A stretch of 64,000 nucleotides of DNA, taken from contig CAMDEF010000005.1 in assembly GCA_945895265.1 (NCBI GenBank), forward strand, positions 62,001 through 126,000, written 5' to 3'. The stretch is from Bordetella parapertussis. Its GTDB lineage: Bacteria; Pseudomonadota; Gammaproteobacteria; Burkholderiales; Burkholderiaceae_B. The notes below the pieces were generated by a model. The model was not told the origin of the DNA, did not search any database, and worked only from the letters and a program-made list of their open reading frames with translations. Positions within the stretch are counted from its first letter, which is position 1. Each line of letters opens with the position of its first letter. Below, piece after piece: positions 35,357 to 44,674 of this stretch. The position numbers and the translations under genes are program-made.

Positions 35357-35385
35357 ACTTCCCGCTCTTAAGGGGAAGGATTTTT
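35357..35385 (+). terminator. Possible weak terminator after dctM
   Basis: CTTCCC and GGGAAG can pair around a nine-base loop, followed by GATTTTT. The stem is short. It may reduce readthrough into the DUF2848 gene, which starts about 40 bp later. Confidence 0.4.
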
Positions 35386-35424
35386 GCACATGTCGTTCAA
35401 CTTTTTTAATTTCTTATTCTTCAA

Positions 35425-36153
35425 ATGATGATGATGAAATCTCACCTGTATTTTTCTTGCGAAGCAGTTGGTGCTGATGGCACGATTACGACAACGCTAG
35501 TCTCGGTTGCCCCAAGGCATTATGTGATTGCTGGCTGGACAGGTCGTGATGCGGCGGCGATCGAGCATCATATTCACGAACTCGGTTTGATCGGTGTGCC
35601 TGCGCCCTCTACCGTGCCGCTTTACTACCGCGGCAGTTCTTTGTTACTGACACAGGCCGAAACGATTGAGGTCGTGGGGTCAGATAGTTCGGGCGAGGTT
35701 GAGCCAGTTTTGTTTTACTCCGGCGGTGAGTGGTGGCTGACAGTTGGCTCTGATCACACCGACCGTCGAGTTGAAACGTATTCGATTGCTGTGTCTAAGC
35801 AGTTGTGTCCTAAACCGACGGGCACTTCGGCTTGGCGGTGGTCTGACGTCTCGGCGTATCCAGATGAACTTGAGCTGATCTCACGCATTTTTGAAGATGG
35901 TAAATGGGTTGAGTATCAGAAGGGCGCTTTCGCCGCGATCCGGCCGCTTGAATCGTTGCGCAACGGCTGCTTCGCGGGCCCGCATATTGACGAAGGTAGC
36001 TTTGTTTCGTGCGGTACGCTTGGTGCCATCCCAAACGCCAAGGGTGAGGGCATTCGGGCAGCGACACAAATGGAACTTGAAATCCGTGACCCTCGGCGCA
36101 AACGTAGTATTAAGCATCGCTATTCGGTTGAAGTCTTGCCGCTCGTAGCGTGA
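35425..36153 (+). CDS. DUF2848 family protein
   Basis: A 242-residue cytosolic protein. FSCEAVGADGTI, VIAGWTGRDAAAIEHHI, VPLYYRGS and LTVGSDHTDRRVE match the DUF2848 family, often found beside amidases and TRAP or ABC genes in Burkholderiales. Relatives have a fumarylacetoacetase-like outline, so a hydrolase or hydratase role is possible but unproven. Four consecutive ATG codons begin the frame (35425-35436), so the exact start is ambiguous; no strong ribosome site is visible. Confidence 0.78.
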   Translation: MMMMKSHLYFSCEAVGADGTITTTLVSVAPRHYVIAGWTGRDAAAIEHHIHELGLIGVPAPSTVPLYYRGSSLLLTQAETIEVVGSDSSGEVEPVLFYSGGEWWLTVGSDHTDRRVETYSIAVSKQLCPKPTGTSAWRWSDVSAYPDELELISRIFEDGKWVEYQKGAFAAIRPLESLRNGCFAGPHIDEGSFVSCGTLGAIPNAKGEGIRAATQMELEIRDPRRKRSIKHRYSVEVLPLVA

Positions 36154-36368
36154 CGCTAGTTTTTTAGGCAGTGCCTGTATGAAGTCATCAGTGTTTCTGA
36201 TTACCACGCAGGCGGTGATTTGAGGGGATTTAGCGATTACCACGACTCAACTCGAGCCCGTTTTAGTTCTGAGCATCTCGACCCACTTGATATCCTCCCC
36301 TCCCTGAACGGCGAGGTTTTACGCGCCAAGCACATAAATTTTTTCTAACACTTCTTTCTTTATTCATC

Positions 36369-37718
36369 ATGACCCACATCACTCAAACTATCGATCAGCT
36401 CAACGCTCGCCTCGCACGTGGTGAAACGACCCGCGAAGCCCTTGTCTCGCAGGCCTTAGAAAATGCGACCAAGACGTCGGCTAACAGTGTCTTCACGTTG
36501 CTGTATCCAGAGGCTGCTCTTGCGGTCGCGCGTCGGGCCGATGCGCTGCAAGCTGCGGGGCTTGAGCAACCGGCCTTGGCCGGCTTGCCTGTGTCGATCA
36601 AAGACCTCTATGGCGTAGGTGGCGAAACCACGATGTCAGGCTCAATCGTATGCAAGGGTGAGCCGGTGCAAACGCATGATGCTCCCGTCGTTGCGCGACT
36701 GCGTGCGGCTGGCTCGGCTATTATTGGCAAAACGAATATGACCGAATTCGCTTTTTCAGGGATTGGCATCAACCCCCATTACGGTACCCCGGTCAATCCG
36801 ACAGATGCTAAGGTTGCGCGCGTGCCAGGTGGCTCGTCATCGGGGGCGGCCGTTTCGGTGGCGTTAGGGTTGGCGGTGGCAGGTTTGGGTTCGGATACTG
36901 GCGGTTCGATTCGTGTGCCAGCCGCGCTGTGTGGAATCGTCGGTTTTAAAAGCTCTCAATTTCGTGTGCCTCTCACTGGGGCGATGGAGCTTGCCCGTTC
37001 GCTCGACACCGCCTGTGCGATGACGCGCAGCGTCCAAGATTGTTTGACTGTTGACGGTGTGTTGTCAGGCGCAATGCTGAAAGTCAAGCGCCGTCCCTTG
37101 TCTGGTATGCGCTTTGCCTTGCCCCAAACGACTCTTTTAGAGGGGTTAGATCCGACGGTGTCTAAGGCCTTTGCGCGCAGTGTGTCGATGTTGGCGGCCG
37201 CGGGGGCCCAGATTGTTGACATCCCGTTAGCTGAGTTATCCGAGATCCCTAAGCTCAATGCGCCTGGTGGCCTATCGCCGATCGAGGCCTATGCCGTGCA
37301 TCATGCGCGTTTGGCTAAATCCAAAGAGGGCTTTGATCACCGTGTCGCCGCACGTGTTGCGTTAGGGGCGCCGGTGACGGCACAGCAGTATCTTGCAATG
37401 CTCGACAACCGGTTAGATTGGATTGCCAGAGTTGAGCATGCGATCGAGGGGTTTGATGCGGTGCTTTGCCCGACCACGCCGATTATTGCGCCAGAGATTG
37501 CCAAGCTTGAGGCCTCTGATGAAGCATTTTTTAAGGCAAATGGCCAGATGTTGCGCAACACGTTTGCTTTTAACTTTTTGGACGGCTGCTCGTTTAGCTT
37601 GCCTTGTCACATTGCCGGCGAGCAGGCGGTGGGGTTGATGCTGTCGTCGGTGAGGGGCGACGATGCTGCCTTGGCGGCTGTCGCGCTTGCAGTCGAAGCT
37701 GCCTTGGCGTCGCGCTAG
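36369..37718 (+). CDS. Amidase (amidase signature family)
   Basis: A 449-residue hydrolase with the complete Ser-cisSer-Lys triad: Lys78 in VSIKDLYGV, Ser156 in PGGSSSGA and nucleophile Ser180 in GSDTGGSIRVP. It hydrolyses a carboxamide to acid and ammonia in the cytosol. The 214 bp before it hold no clear gene or promoter. GatA is unlikely because gatB and gatC are absent. Together with DUF1445 and DUF2848 it may complete degradation of the compound imported by the TRAP system. Confidence 0.92.
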   Translation: MTHITQTIDQLNARLARGETTREALVSQALENATKTSANSVFTLLYPEAALAVARRADALQAAGLEQPALAGLPVSIKDLYGVGGETTMSGSIVCKGEPVQTHDAPVVARLRAAGSAIIGKTNMTEFAFSGIGINPHYGTPVNPTDAKVARVPGGSSSGAAVSVALGLAVAGLGSDTGGSIRVPAALCGIVGFKSSQFRVPLTGAMELARSLDTACAMTRSVQDCLTVDGVLSGAMLKVKRRPLSGMRFALPQTTLLEGLDPTVSKAFARSVSMLAAAGAQIVDIPLAELSEIPKLNAPGGLSPIEAYAVHHARLAKSKEGFDHRVAARVALGAPVTAQQYLAMLDNRLDWIARVEHAIEGFDAVLCPTTPIIAPEIAKLEASDEAFFKANGQMLRNTFAFNFLDGCSFSLPCHIAGEQAVGLMLSSVRGDDAALAAVALAVEAALASR

Positions 37719-37929
37719 GTCTGCATCTAGATGGCATGCGGTAAGGCAACCGTTCTAAAAATGGTAATCGGGTGAACTGGATGAGTGATCGTAGGTGTAA
37801 GACGGCCCGGGCAACGCGTTGAAAGCTCCTGAAATCGATCGAAACACCTGACCTTTCCCTCGCCCCTTACATCAAGCATCTAACGACTCTAAGCTACTCC
37901 TCAGTGTCACTCAACAGAGGAGTCGGTCA

Positions 37930-38160
37930 ATGAGAGCCTTGCGTGGTATGGTGGTTGGGGTGTTGTTGTCGCTAACGGGTTGTGTGGCCTATGGCCCTGA
38001 GTCGGTGGCGCATGGTTACGGGTATGGTTCAGGGTATGCGTATAGACCTGCTCATCCTGTGTACGTTGGCCCCTACCCACCCATAGTTGTACCGGTCGTC
38101 AGATATCCGCGCTACCACCGTCACCACCGCTACCACGACCACCGCCGTTGGCGCCGTTAG
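37930..38160 (+). CDS. Small Tyr/Gly/His-rich lipoprotein
   Basis: A 76-residue protein. MRALRGMVVGVLLSLTGC gives a lipobox (LTGC), followed by a YG-rich segment (AHGYGYGSGYAYRP), a Pro-rich part and a basic His/Arg-rich tail (RHHRYHDHRRWRR). GAGGAG precedes the ATG. No known domain; likely an outer-membrane-anchored peptide, the His tail could bind metal (inference). Confidence 0.7.
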   Translation: MRALRGMVVGVLLSLTGCVAYGPESVAHGYGYGSGYAYRPAHPVYVGPYPPIVVPVVRYPRYHRHHRYHDHRRWRR

Positions 38161-38283
38161 GTGCTGTGCCTGACAAAGGCGCACGCTTTGGCTCACAAAC
38201 CTGTAAAGTGTCGGCACTTGCCCAGTTTAGAGCTCACTTAACGAGCTCGGCCCACTGAGAGGCAAGCTTACACGGAGCAGCCA

Positions 38284-39132
38284 TTGAAAGTCCCGCAACG
38301 TCTCGCGCCGCTGATCGAAGAGGGCTTAGTCGACGAAGTGCTCAGTCAACTCATGAGCGGAAAAGAAGCCACGGTGTACGTGGTGCGTTGTGGCGACTCT
38401 GTGCGTTGTGCCAAGGTGTACAAAGACGCCAAACAACGCAGCTTCAAAAACGCGGTGTCCTACACCGAAGGGCGCAAAGTTAAAAATAGTCGTCAGGCGC
38501 GCGCCATGGAAAAAGGCACACGCTACGGCAGGCAAATGCAAGAAGAAGCTTGGCAAAATGCTGAGGTCGATGCGCTATTTCGTTTGGCAAACGCGGGGGT
38601 GCGGGTGCCCCAGCCCTACATTTGCACGGATGGTGTCTTGCTGATGGAGCTCGTCACAGATGCTGACGGTCAAGTGGCGCCTCGCCTCAATGATGTCGAG
38701 CTCACCCCAGAGTTGGCGCTTGAGCATCATGCGTATTTAATTAACCAGGTCGTCCGGATGCTTTGTGCGGGGGTGATCCATGGCGACCTGTCTGAATACA
38801 ATATTTTGATGGCGGCTAACGGGCCCGTGATTATTGATTTGCCGCAGGCAGTTGACGCTGCAGGTAATAACGAAGCTGCTGCGATGCTGTCGCGTGATGT
38901 ACAAAATCTGGCCGTTTATTTTGGTCAGTTTGCGCCTCGGTTGCTGACAACGACCTATGCCAAAGAGATTTGGCAACACTATGTTGCTGGCACCTTAACG
39001 CCTGAAACCCCCTTGACGGGCTTTGTGGCGGCCGACACCACACCCGTTGATATGGCTGGCTTGCTGCAAGAAATCGAAGATACCCGTCGCGAAGAGCAAG
39101 AGCGTAGGTTGCGCCTGCAAGAGCGCGATTAA
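38284..39132 (+). CDS. RIO1-family serine kinase
   Basis: A 282-residue atypical protein kinase. ATP-binding region GKEATVYVVRCG and CAKVYKD (Lys in strand 3), catalytic HGDLSEYNIL (Asp168, Asn173) and metal site VIIDLPQAVD (Asp185) are intact. Eukaryotic and archaeal RIO1 matures the small ribosomal subunit; the bacterial role is not established. The start is TTG with CGGAG six bases upstream; the next in-frame ATG would remove the glycine loop. A charged helix (EDTRREEQERRLRLQERD) ends the protein. Confidence 0.9.
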   Translation: MKVPQRLAPLIEEGLVDEVLSQLMSGKEATVYVVRCGDSVRCAKVYKDAKQRSFKNAVSYTEGRKVKNSRQARAMEKGTRYGRQMQEEAWQNAEVDALFRLANAGVRVPQPYICTDGVLLMELVTDADGQVAPRLNDVELTPELALEHHAYLINQVVRMLCAGVIHGDLSEYNILMAANGPVIIDLPQAVDAAGNNEAAAMLSRDVQNLAVYFGQFAPRLLTTTYAKEIWQHYVAGTLTPETPLTGFVAADTTPVDMAGLLQEIEDTRREEQERRLRLQERD

Positions 39133-39194
39133 GTCAATCGTCAGTCACATGGCTATAATCAAGTGAACCTATATCTAATCATTTGAACCTTGCC

Positions 39195-40292
39195 ATGACT
39201 GCACAACCTAATCTCGCTTTTCGCTCGCTCAAGTCTTCTGATCTTATGCCTCAGGCCGAACGCGAAGCGATCGTCGCAAACCCCGGTTTTGGTAAGTACT
39301 TTACCGATCACATGGTGTCGATTGACTGGACGCTCGAGCAAGGTTGGCACGACGCCGTGCTTAAGCCTTACGGCCCCTTGATGCTTGATCCGGCTTCGTC
39401 GGTTTTGCACTATGCCCAAGAAATATTTGAAGGCCTGAAAGCCTACCGTCACCCCGATGGTTCAATCTGGACGTTTCGTCCTGAACAAAACGCTGCGCGG
39501 ATGCAACGCTCGGCAACGCGGCTCGCCTTGCCACCGTTACCAACAGATTTGTTTCTTGAGTCGATTAAGCAACTTGTTGCCGCCGATGCAGCCTGGGTAC
39601 CAGGTTCAGGCGAGATGAGTTTGTATATTCGTCCTTTCATGATCGCCAACGAAAGCTTTTTGGGTGTGCGCTCGGCGCACCGTGCGGCCTACTATGTCAT
39701 CGCAAGTCCAGCGGGCCCTTACTTTGCCAAGGGTGTCGCGCCTGTGATGATCTGGCTGGCCGAAGATCATGCTCGTGCGGCCTATGGTGGCACAGGTGCT
39801 GCCAAGTGTGGTGGTAACTATGCGGCTTCTCTGTTGCCGCAGCAAGAGGCCTACGAAAACGGTTGCCCACAAGTGTTATTTTTAGATTCGCAAGAAGGTA
39901 AGTACGTTGAAGAGCTCGGTGGAATGAACGTCTTTTTGGTGCTTAAGGATGGCACGCTCGTCACGCCAGAGTTAACGGGTAGCATTCTTGAAGGCGTCAC
40001 GCGCATGAGCATTATCCAACTTGCACGCGATCGTGGTCACCAAGTGCAAGAGCGCAAAATTACCATTGACGAGTGGCGTGATGGTATCGCTTCAGGTGAA
40101 GTCGTTGAAGCGTTTGCCTGTGGTACGGCAGCCGTGGTGACGCCGATTGCGGCACTCAAAGGGCGTGGCTTTATTGCGGGTGACGAACATGCATCTGCCG
40201 GCAAACTTACCATGTCACTACGACAAGAGCTCACCGATATTCAATCAGGGCGCTTACCCGATCGTCACGGTTGGCTGCAGCGTTTGGTGTAA
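39195..40292 (+). CDS. ilvE: Branched-chain amino acid aminotransferase
   Basis: A 365-residue fold-type IV PLP enzyme of the eukaryotic-like BCAT class. PLP lysine is Lys204 in GTGAAKCGGNYA. GQEIFEGLKAYR-like HYAQEIFEGLKAY, the substrate loop LYIRPFM and EAFACGTAAVVTPI match the family. It makes Leu, Ile and Val from their keto acids, with glutamate. I start at ATG 39195; a TTG four codons upstream is less likely. Confidence 0.95.
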   Translation: MTAQPNLAFRSLKSSDLMPQAEREAIVANPGFGKYFTDHMVSIDWTLEQGWHDAVLKPYGPLMLDPASSVLHYAQEIFEGLKAYRHPDGSIWTFRPEQNAARMQRSATRLALPPLPTDLFLESIKQLVAADAAWVPGSGEMSLYIRPFMIANESFLGVRSAHRAAYYVIASPAGPYFAKGVAPVMIWLAEDHARAAYGGTGAAKCGGNYAASLLPQQEAYENGCPQVLFLDSQEGKYVEELGGMNVFLVLKDGTLVTPELTGSILEGVTRMSIIQLARDRGHQVQERKITIDEWRDGIASGEVVEAFACGTAAVVTPIAALKGRGFIAGDEHASAGKLTMSLRQELTDIQSGRLPDRHGWLQRLV

Positions 40293-40319
40293 CGGCTTCG
40301 CTTCAGGGCTTGCAGCAAC

Positions 40320-40844
40320 TCAGCTTGACTTGAGTGCCAGCGAAAGCATTAGTTGATATTGTGCGGCCTCAAGGTAGGGTTGCTTGTTCATTAAATCCAT
40401 TAACAGTTGATCGGCCAAGATAACTTGATCAGCAGGTAACTCTTTCATGACGGCTGAATACACCGCAAAGCGACCACCGTTTGCCCAGGCTTGAATCGCC
40501 TGTTCGTGTACCTGTGTATGTTGGAGTTTTTGTTGAGTGCGTTTCAGGCGTTGTCGGTCGGCTTCGACCGTGCCGTAGGAGGTTCGTGTCTCGGTTTGCC
40601 CCGAGCCCCGCAGAACCCTGAGTCGCGCCGCAGTGCGGATCGTGAGGTAATCAGCTTGGGTGGTGAGCTTTGCGCGTTCAAGCTGTTGGATTTGCTCGAG
40701 CAGTAATTCAGGCTGAGCATCAACCTGAGTCGTGAGTTTTTTTAAACTGGCGGGCACGCGGTGCCCGCGTTGCTCAAGCAAGGTTCTATAGCGTTGCGCA
40801 GTGAACTGCGTTTGGCTTGAAGGGATTGAACGTGGGAGTGGCAT
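40320..40844 (-). CDS. Hypothetical protein, helical
   Basis: A 174-residue protein I do not recognise. It is rich in Gln, Leu, Arg and Thr and predicted mostly helical (PELLLEQIQQLERAKL, ADRQRLKRTQQKLQHTQV), with no signal peptide, cysteines or membrane segments. It faces ilvE tail to tail and is divergent from the following membrane protein. Confidence 0.65.
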   Translation of the reverse strand: MPLPRSIPSSQTQFTAQRYRTLLEQRGHRVPASLKKLTTQVDAQPELLLEQIQQLERAKLTTQADYLTIRTAARLRVLRGSGQTETRTSYGTVEADRQRLKRTQQKLQHTQVHEQAIQAWANGGRFAVYSAVMKELPADQVILADQLLMDLMNKQPYLEAAQYQLMLSLALKSS

Positions 40845-40960
40845 CGGCAGGTCACCTTAATGTAGCATAGTATATCTTAGCAAAATAAATTAGTACATTT
40901 TTATTGATTTATACAGTACATCTTGACCGAATAGTGCTATTCAAAGTATTGAAAATATTG

Positions 40961-42385
40961 ATGAATTCAAAAATTATCCAGCTTAGTTGTATCGTGATCG
41001 GCGGTTTGTCGTTGCTCTGGCCTGCAATCTATAACGGCTATCCATTGCTCTACAGCGACTCGCATGTCTTTATCTCGCAGCCTGTGCCCGGCTTTATGAA
41101 TTGGGATAAGCCTTACATCTATGGGCCTTTGATACTTTTATTTCACGCGTGGCAAACGCTTTGGTTAGTGGTAATTGCACAGGCGTTGCTAGTGTCGCAT
41201 TTGCTCTGGTTGGTGATTGTGACCTTGACGCCTGAGTCAAAGGCCGTTCATGCGGCGTCACCCCGCCAACGTCTAGTTTCGGCAACCTGGCCTGTCGCCA
41301 AGCGTCATCTGCTTGTCTGTGGGGTGCTTGCATTAGCGAGTACAGCCCCCTGGTTCGTTAGTTTTCTAATGCCTGATATTTTTGCGGCAATAGCGGTGTT
41401 GTGTATTTTTTTGTTAGGTTTTTCGACGCGTTTGAGTCGTGTTGAGGTGGTGTGGTTGGTCGTGCTTGGTGCTTTGGCGATCTCGGTTCACCTTTCGCAT
41501 CTTGTGATTGCTGCGGCCTGTTTGTTTGGCGTGCTCTGTCTTGGTTTGCGACGCCTCGCGCTCGCGGTATTGCCCTTGGGTTGCGCCATCGCACTGTTGC
41601 TTGGCACTAATTTGTATGCGTTTCAAAAGGCTACGATCTCACCACATGGTTCAGTCTTTATGCTTGCTCGTTTGTCGGGCGATGGCAACACCAAAGAGAT
41701 ACTAGAAAAACACTGTGCACAAAAAAACTGGTATCTCTGCGCCTGGGTCGACCGTTTACCTACCGACAGCGATGAGTTTTTATGGGATGAAAAGGGTCCT
41801 GTCTGGAGCCATCCAGGTGGACCAATCGGCTTGTCACCAGAGGCCTCAGAGATTGTGTCCTACGTCGTACGGACAAGGCCTTGGCCTGTCTTGCTCTCTG
41901 GCCTAAACAATATGGCCCGGCAGTTGTGGATGATTCAATTGGGCGACACCTTGCATTCTGATCATCTGGACGTGACGGTGGCTAAAAGCGTGCGCGAGCA
42001 TTTTGCAGCGGCAGAGCTAGAGAGCATGAACGGTTCTCGGCAAATGAACAACACGCTGGTCGCAGATGCTGTCTGGTTCAGTCGTCTGAATGTCGGGGTG
42101 TTTTATTGTGCGGCAGTATTTGGCCTGTATGTGCTATTCGTTGCGTGGCGTAAGCGCAGCGCGCGGCTCACACAAACTCTTACCGCTCTTGAGCGCGAAC
42201 ACACTAAGTTAGTTGTGAGTTTTATTTTGATGCTTTGGCTAGGTGTTGTGGCCAATGCCTTCGCAACCGGGGCGCTCTCTAAACCACACCATCGGTATCA
42301 AGCCCGTATCGCTTGGTTGCTGGTGTTGCCCCCGCTGCTGTTATGGCGCAATGCAGTGCCGAGCACTGCCTCGAAGCCGATATAG
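40961..42385 (+). CDS. Multi-pass inner-membrane protein, unknown
   Basis: A 474-residue protein with about nine to ten hydrophobic segments. A soluble stretch around residues 230-340 includes LSGDGNTKEILEKHC and WDEKGPVWSHPGGP. The N-terminal part has LLYSDSHVFI, reminiscent of the acidic first loop of GT-C-type membrane glycosyltransferases, but I see no firm catalytic signature. The upstream region (40845-40960) is A+T-rich. I start at ATG 40961 rather than an upstream TTG. Confidence 0.7.
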   Translation: MNSKIIQLSCIVIGGLSLLWPAIYNGYPLLYSDSHVFISQPVPGFMNWDKPYIYGPLILLFHAWQTLWLVVIAQALLVSHLLWLVIVTLTPESKAVHAASPRQRLVSATWPVAKRHLLVCGVLALASTAPWFVSFLMPDIFAAIAVLCIFLLGFSTRLSRVEVVWLVVLGALAISVHLSHLVIAAACLFGVLCLGLRRLALAVLPLGCAIALLLGTNLYAFQKATISPHGSVFMLARLSGDGNTKEILEKHCAQKNWYLCAWVDRLPTDSDEFLWDEKGPVWSHPGGPIGLSPEASEIVSYVVRTRPWPVLLSGLNNMARQLWMIQLGDTLHSDHLDVTVAKSVREHFAAAELESMNGSRQMNNTLVADAVWFSRLNVGVFYCAAVFGLYVLFVAWRKRSARLTQTLTALEREHTKLVVSFILMLWLGVVANAFATGALSKPHHRYQARIAWLLVLPPLLLWRNAVPSTASKPI

Positions 42386-42413
42386 CTTCGGGGCTGCGCT
42401 CGGGTTGGTTCAA

Positions 42414-43397
42414 TCATTCGCGTTGAATGTTGCTGACCTTGATGACGGTCGCCCATTTAGCGATTTCACCATCCACAAAGGCAGCCAGCGCTTGGGGTGT
42501 ACTACCCTCAAGCTCAATTGCCTGCTGCACCAACTTTGCCTTGAGTTCAGGGTCAATCAGTACCGCATTGATATCGCGATTTAAGCGCTCGATGATTGCA
42601 GGCGATGTGCCAGTCGGCGCAAAAAAGCCGTAACTTGCAATCGATTCAAACCCTGGATAGCCCGACTCGGCAACCGTAGGTAAGTCAGGCCTGAGGGCCG
42701 AGCGCTTGGCAGTGGTGATTGCCAGCGCGCGCACTTTGCCGTCTTTGAGCATTGGCAAATAGGGTGGCAAGGTATCAAGTGCCATCGTGACTCGCCCAGA
42801 AATGAGATCAGGCATTAAAAGCGAAGTGCCCTTATAGGGGATATGCAAGACGTCAATGCCTGCAGCAACTTTGAACATCTCACAGGTTAAGTGAATCAAG
42901 CCCCCGGTACCTGACGAACCACAGGTGAGTTTGCCTGGCTCTTTTTTGGCTAAAGCAACAAGTTCGGCCAAATTTTTGACTGGCAACTCGTTACTGATGA
43001 CCACGATATTACTCAGGGTGCCCGCCATCGAAATCGCAGTGAGATCCCTCTTGAAGTTGTAACCTGGGTCTTTGTAATAACTGACCGCGATCGAGTGCGA
43101 GCCAATCGAACCCATCAGGATGGTGTACCCGTCTGGCGCTGCCTTCGCAACGTAGGCTGCACCGATATTGGCACCTGCGCCTGGCCTGTTTTCGATCACC
43201 ACAGACTGCCCAAGTTTCACAGCCAGTTTTTCTGTGATCGCGCGAGTCAGGATATCAGTCGCGCCACCGGCCGGAAACGGCACAACAACTTTAAGAGGTT
43301 TGGATGGATACGAGTCTTGTGCCAGCGTGGGGGCAGACATACCCGCGCCAAGAGCCAAGATCGCCAACATTGATTTTAAGTAACGATTCAAACGCAT
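42414..43397 (-). CDS. Bug/TctC-family periplasmic binding protein
   Basis: A 327-residue extracytoplasmic binding protein. A signal peptide (cleavage near LAQD) is followed by YPSKPLKVVVPFPAGGATDI, the Bug start, and VIENRPGAGANIGA, KAAPDGYTI and HIPYKGTS. It probably binds a small carboxylate. No TctAB membrane partners are present in the window, a common situation for Bug proteins in Alcaligenaceae. Confidence 0.93.
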   Translation of the reverse strand: MRLNRYLKSMLAILALGAGMSAPTLAQDSYPSKPLKVVVPFPAGGATDILTRAITEKLAVKLGQSVVIENRPGAGANIGAAYVAKAAPDGYTILMGSIGSHSIAVSYYKDPGYNFKRDLTAISMAGTLSNIVVISNELPVKNLAELVALAKKEPGKLTCGSSGTGGLIHLTCEMFKVAAGIDVLHIPYKGTSLLMPDLISGRVTMALDTLPPYLPMLKDGKVRALAITTAKRSALRPDLPTVAESGYPGFESIASYGFFAPTGTSPAIIERLNRDINAVLIDPELKAKLVQQAIELEGSTPQALAAFVDGEIAKWATVIKVSNIQRE

Positions 43398-43532
43398 GAG
43401 GTTTTATCCCAAAAAGTGAAAGTACATCATAAACCTCAAGCAAGAAGTGTGCCGACACTCTGGTCTAAAGAGGACATTTCGCCGCCACAAACTTAGCATT
43501 TGTGCACCTCGGTTGCTGCCATAGTTCCTGGG

Positions 43533-44669
43533 TTAGTGCGCAGAAAGCCGGCGCCCCAACCTGATCATGGGCTTTTCAACTGCGTAATAAATGAGGGCCG
43601 AGAGGGCGATCGAGCCGAGTACAGACAACAGCAAATACACCCCGAGGTGGGCGTTGGCGAGCCCGGGCAAACGATTGTCACGTAGCAGCACAAAGAGCGT
43701 GTAAAACACAATTGGATGAAACAGGTACATTGAATAACTGATGTCGCCTAACCAAGTGGTGAAACGACTGTTGATCTGTAGTTTGGTCGACAATAAGATG
43801 AACAAGCCAAGCCCGACAGACACCGGTGGCATAAATACCGATAATTTTGATGTAAGGGCGCTCGGCAAGTACGCGTAAAAGATCCAGTTGAGTACGGGCA
43901 GGGTGCATACAGCTAGCGGAAACAAAATCAAGACAGCTAGAATCGCTCGAGAAAAGGGTGGGGTGCCTTCAGCTTGATCGCGATCATGCCAGCAGCGAAA
44001 AAGAGCGCCCCAAAACATCACCGAAACAAACAGCGCGTATTCAGTGAGGTAGTTCAGAAATGGGCCCGCGCTAGTCGGATCAAGCCAAGTGGGGTTCAAC
44101 AAGTGCACGCATCGCGGAAGCACAATAAAAATGATTGGGCCTGCAAACATGCTCACCACTAACCCACGCGGTTGCTGCAGTGCTCCTAGTGTAAATAGAC
44201 ACGCGCAGGCAATATAAAAAATCAACTCAAGGCGTAAGGTCCAGTAAAGTCCTAACACGTCTGGTGCGCCCAAGACGCTCTGAATCATTGTTAGATTTAA
44301 CAATACCGTCTGGAGTGAGAAGGGCGTCATGAATAAGAGCCCAAGAAGGGCTGCGCCCACGACCGACAGCCAATAGGCCGGATACAGCCTGAAAACTCTG
44401 CGAATCAAAAAGACTCGTAGCGCGTCTGCTTTGGTTTGATTGCCAATAGCGCGCAAACTCGAGGGAATCACAAAGCCACTGATGGCAAAAAATAGTATGA
44501 CTCCAACGCGTCCGGTATCGAGCGCCGCTGAAAACGCATAGAGTAGGTCACCCACTGGTGGAGTAGGCAATTGCTTAAACGCGTCGGTGGCGTGCAGCCA
44601 GATCACTAAGATGGCTGCAAGCCCGCGTTGTGCATCGATATAGCCAAAGCGTTTAGGCAGTGCTGTCAC
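43533..44669 (-). CDS. Acyltransferase family 3 (OafA/YrhL-like) membrane protein
   Basis: A 378-residue integral membrane acyltransferase. The N-terminal RFGYIDAQRGLAAILVIWLHATDAF has the RG...H pattern of family 3, and GRVGVILFFAISGFVIPSS is the second family motif. About ten membrane spans follow. Such enzymes O-acetylate or acylate surface polysaccharide or other lipids. It is followed by two Bug proteins and a dehydrogenase with no polysaccharide genes nearby. Confidence 0.9.
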   Translation of the reverse strand: MTALPKRFGYIDAQRGLAAILVIWLHATDAFKQLPTPPVGDLLYAFSAALDTGRVGVILFFAISGFVIPSSLRAIGNQTKADALRVFLIRRVFRLYPAYWLSVVGAALLGLLFMTPFSLQTVLLNLTMIQSVLGAPDVLGLYWTLRLELIFYIACACLFTLGALQQPRGLVVSMFAGPIIFIVLPRCVHLLNPTWLDPTSAGPFLNYLTEYALFVSVMFWGALFRCWHDRDQAEGTPPFSRAILAVLILFPLAVCTLPVLNWIFYAYLPSALTSKLSVFMPPVSVGLGLFILLSTKLQINSRFTTWLGDISYSMYLFHPIVFYTLFVLLRDNRLPGLANAHLGVYLLLSVLGSIALSALIYYAVEKPMIRLGRRLSAH

Positions 44670-44674
44670 TACCT

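Noticed and set aside
36369..37718. GatA subunit of glutamyl-tRNA amidotransferase
   Set aside because: No gatB or gatC nearby and the context is catabolic (TRAP, DUF2848).
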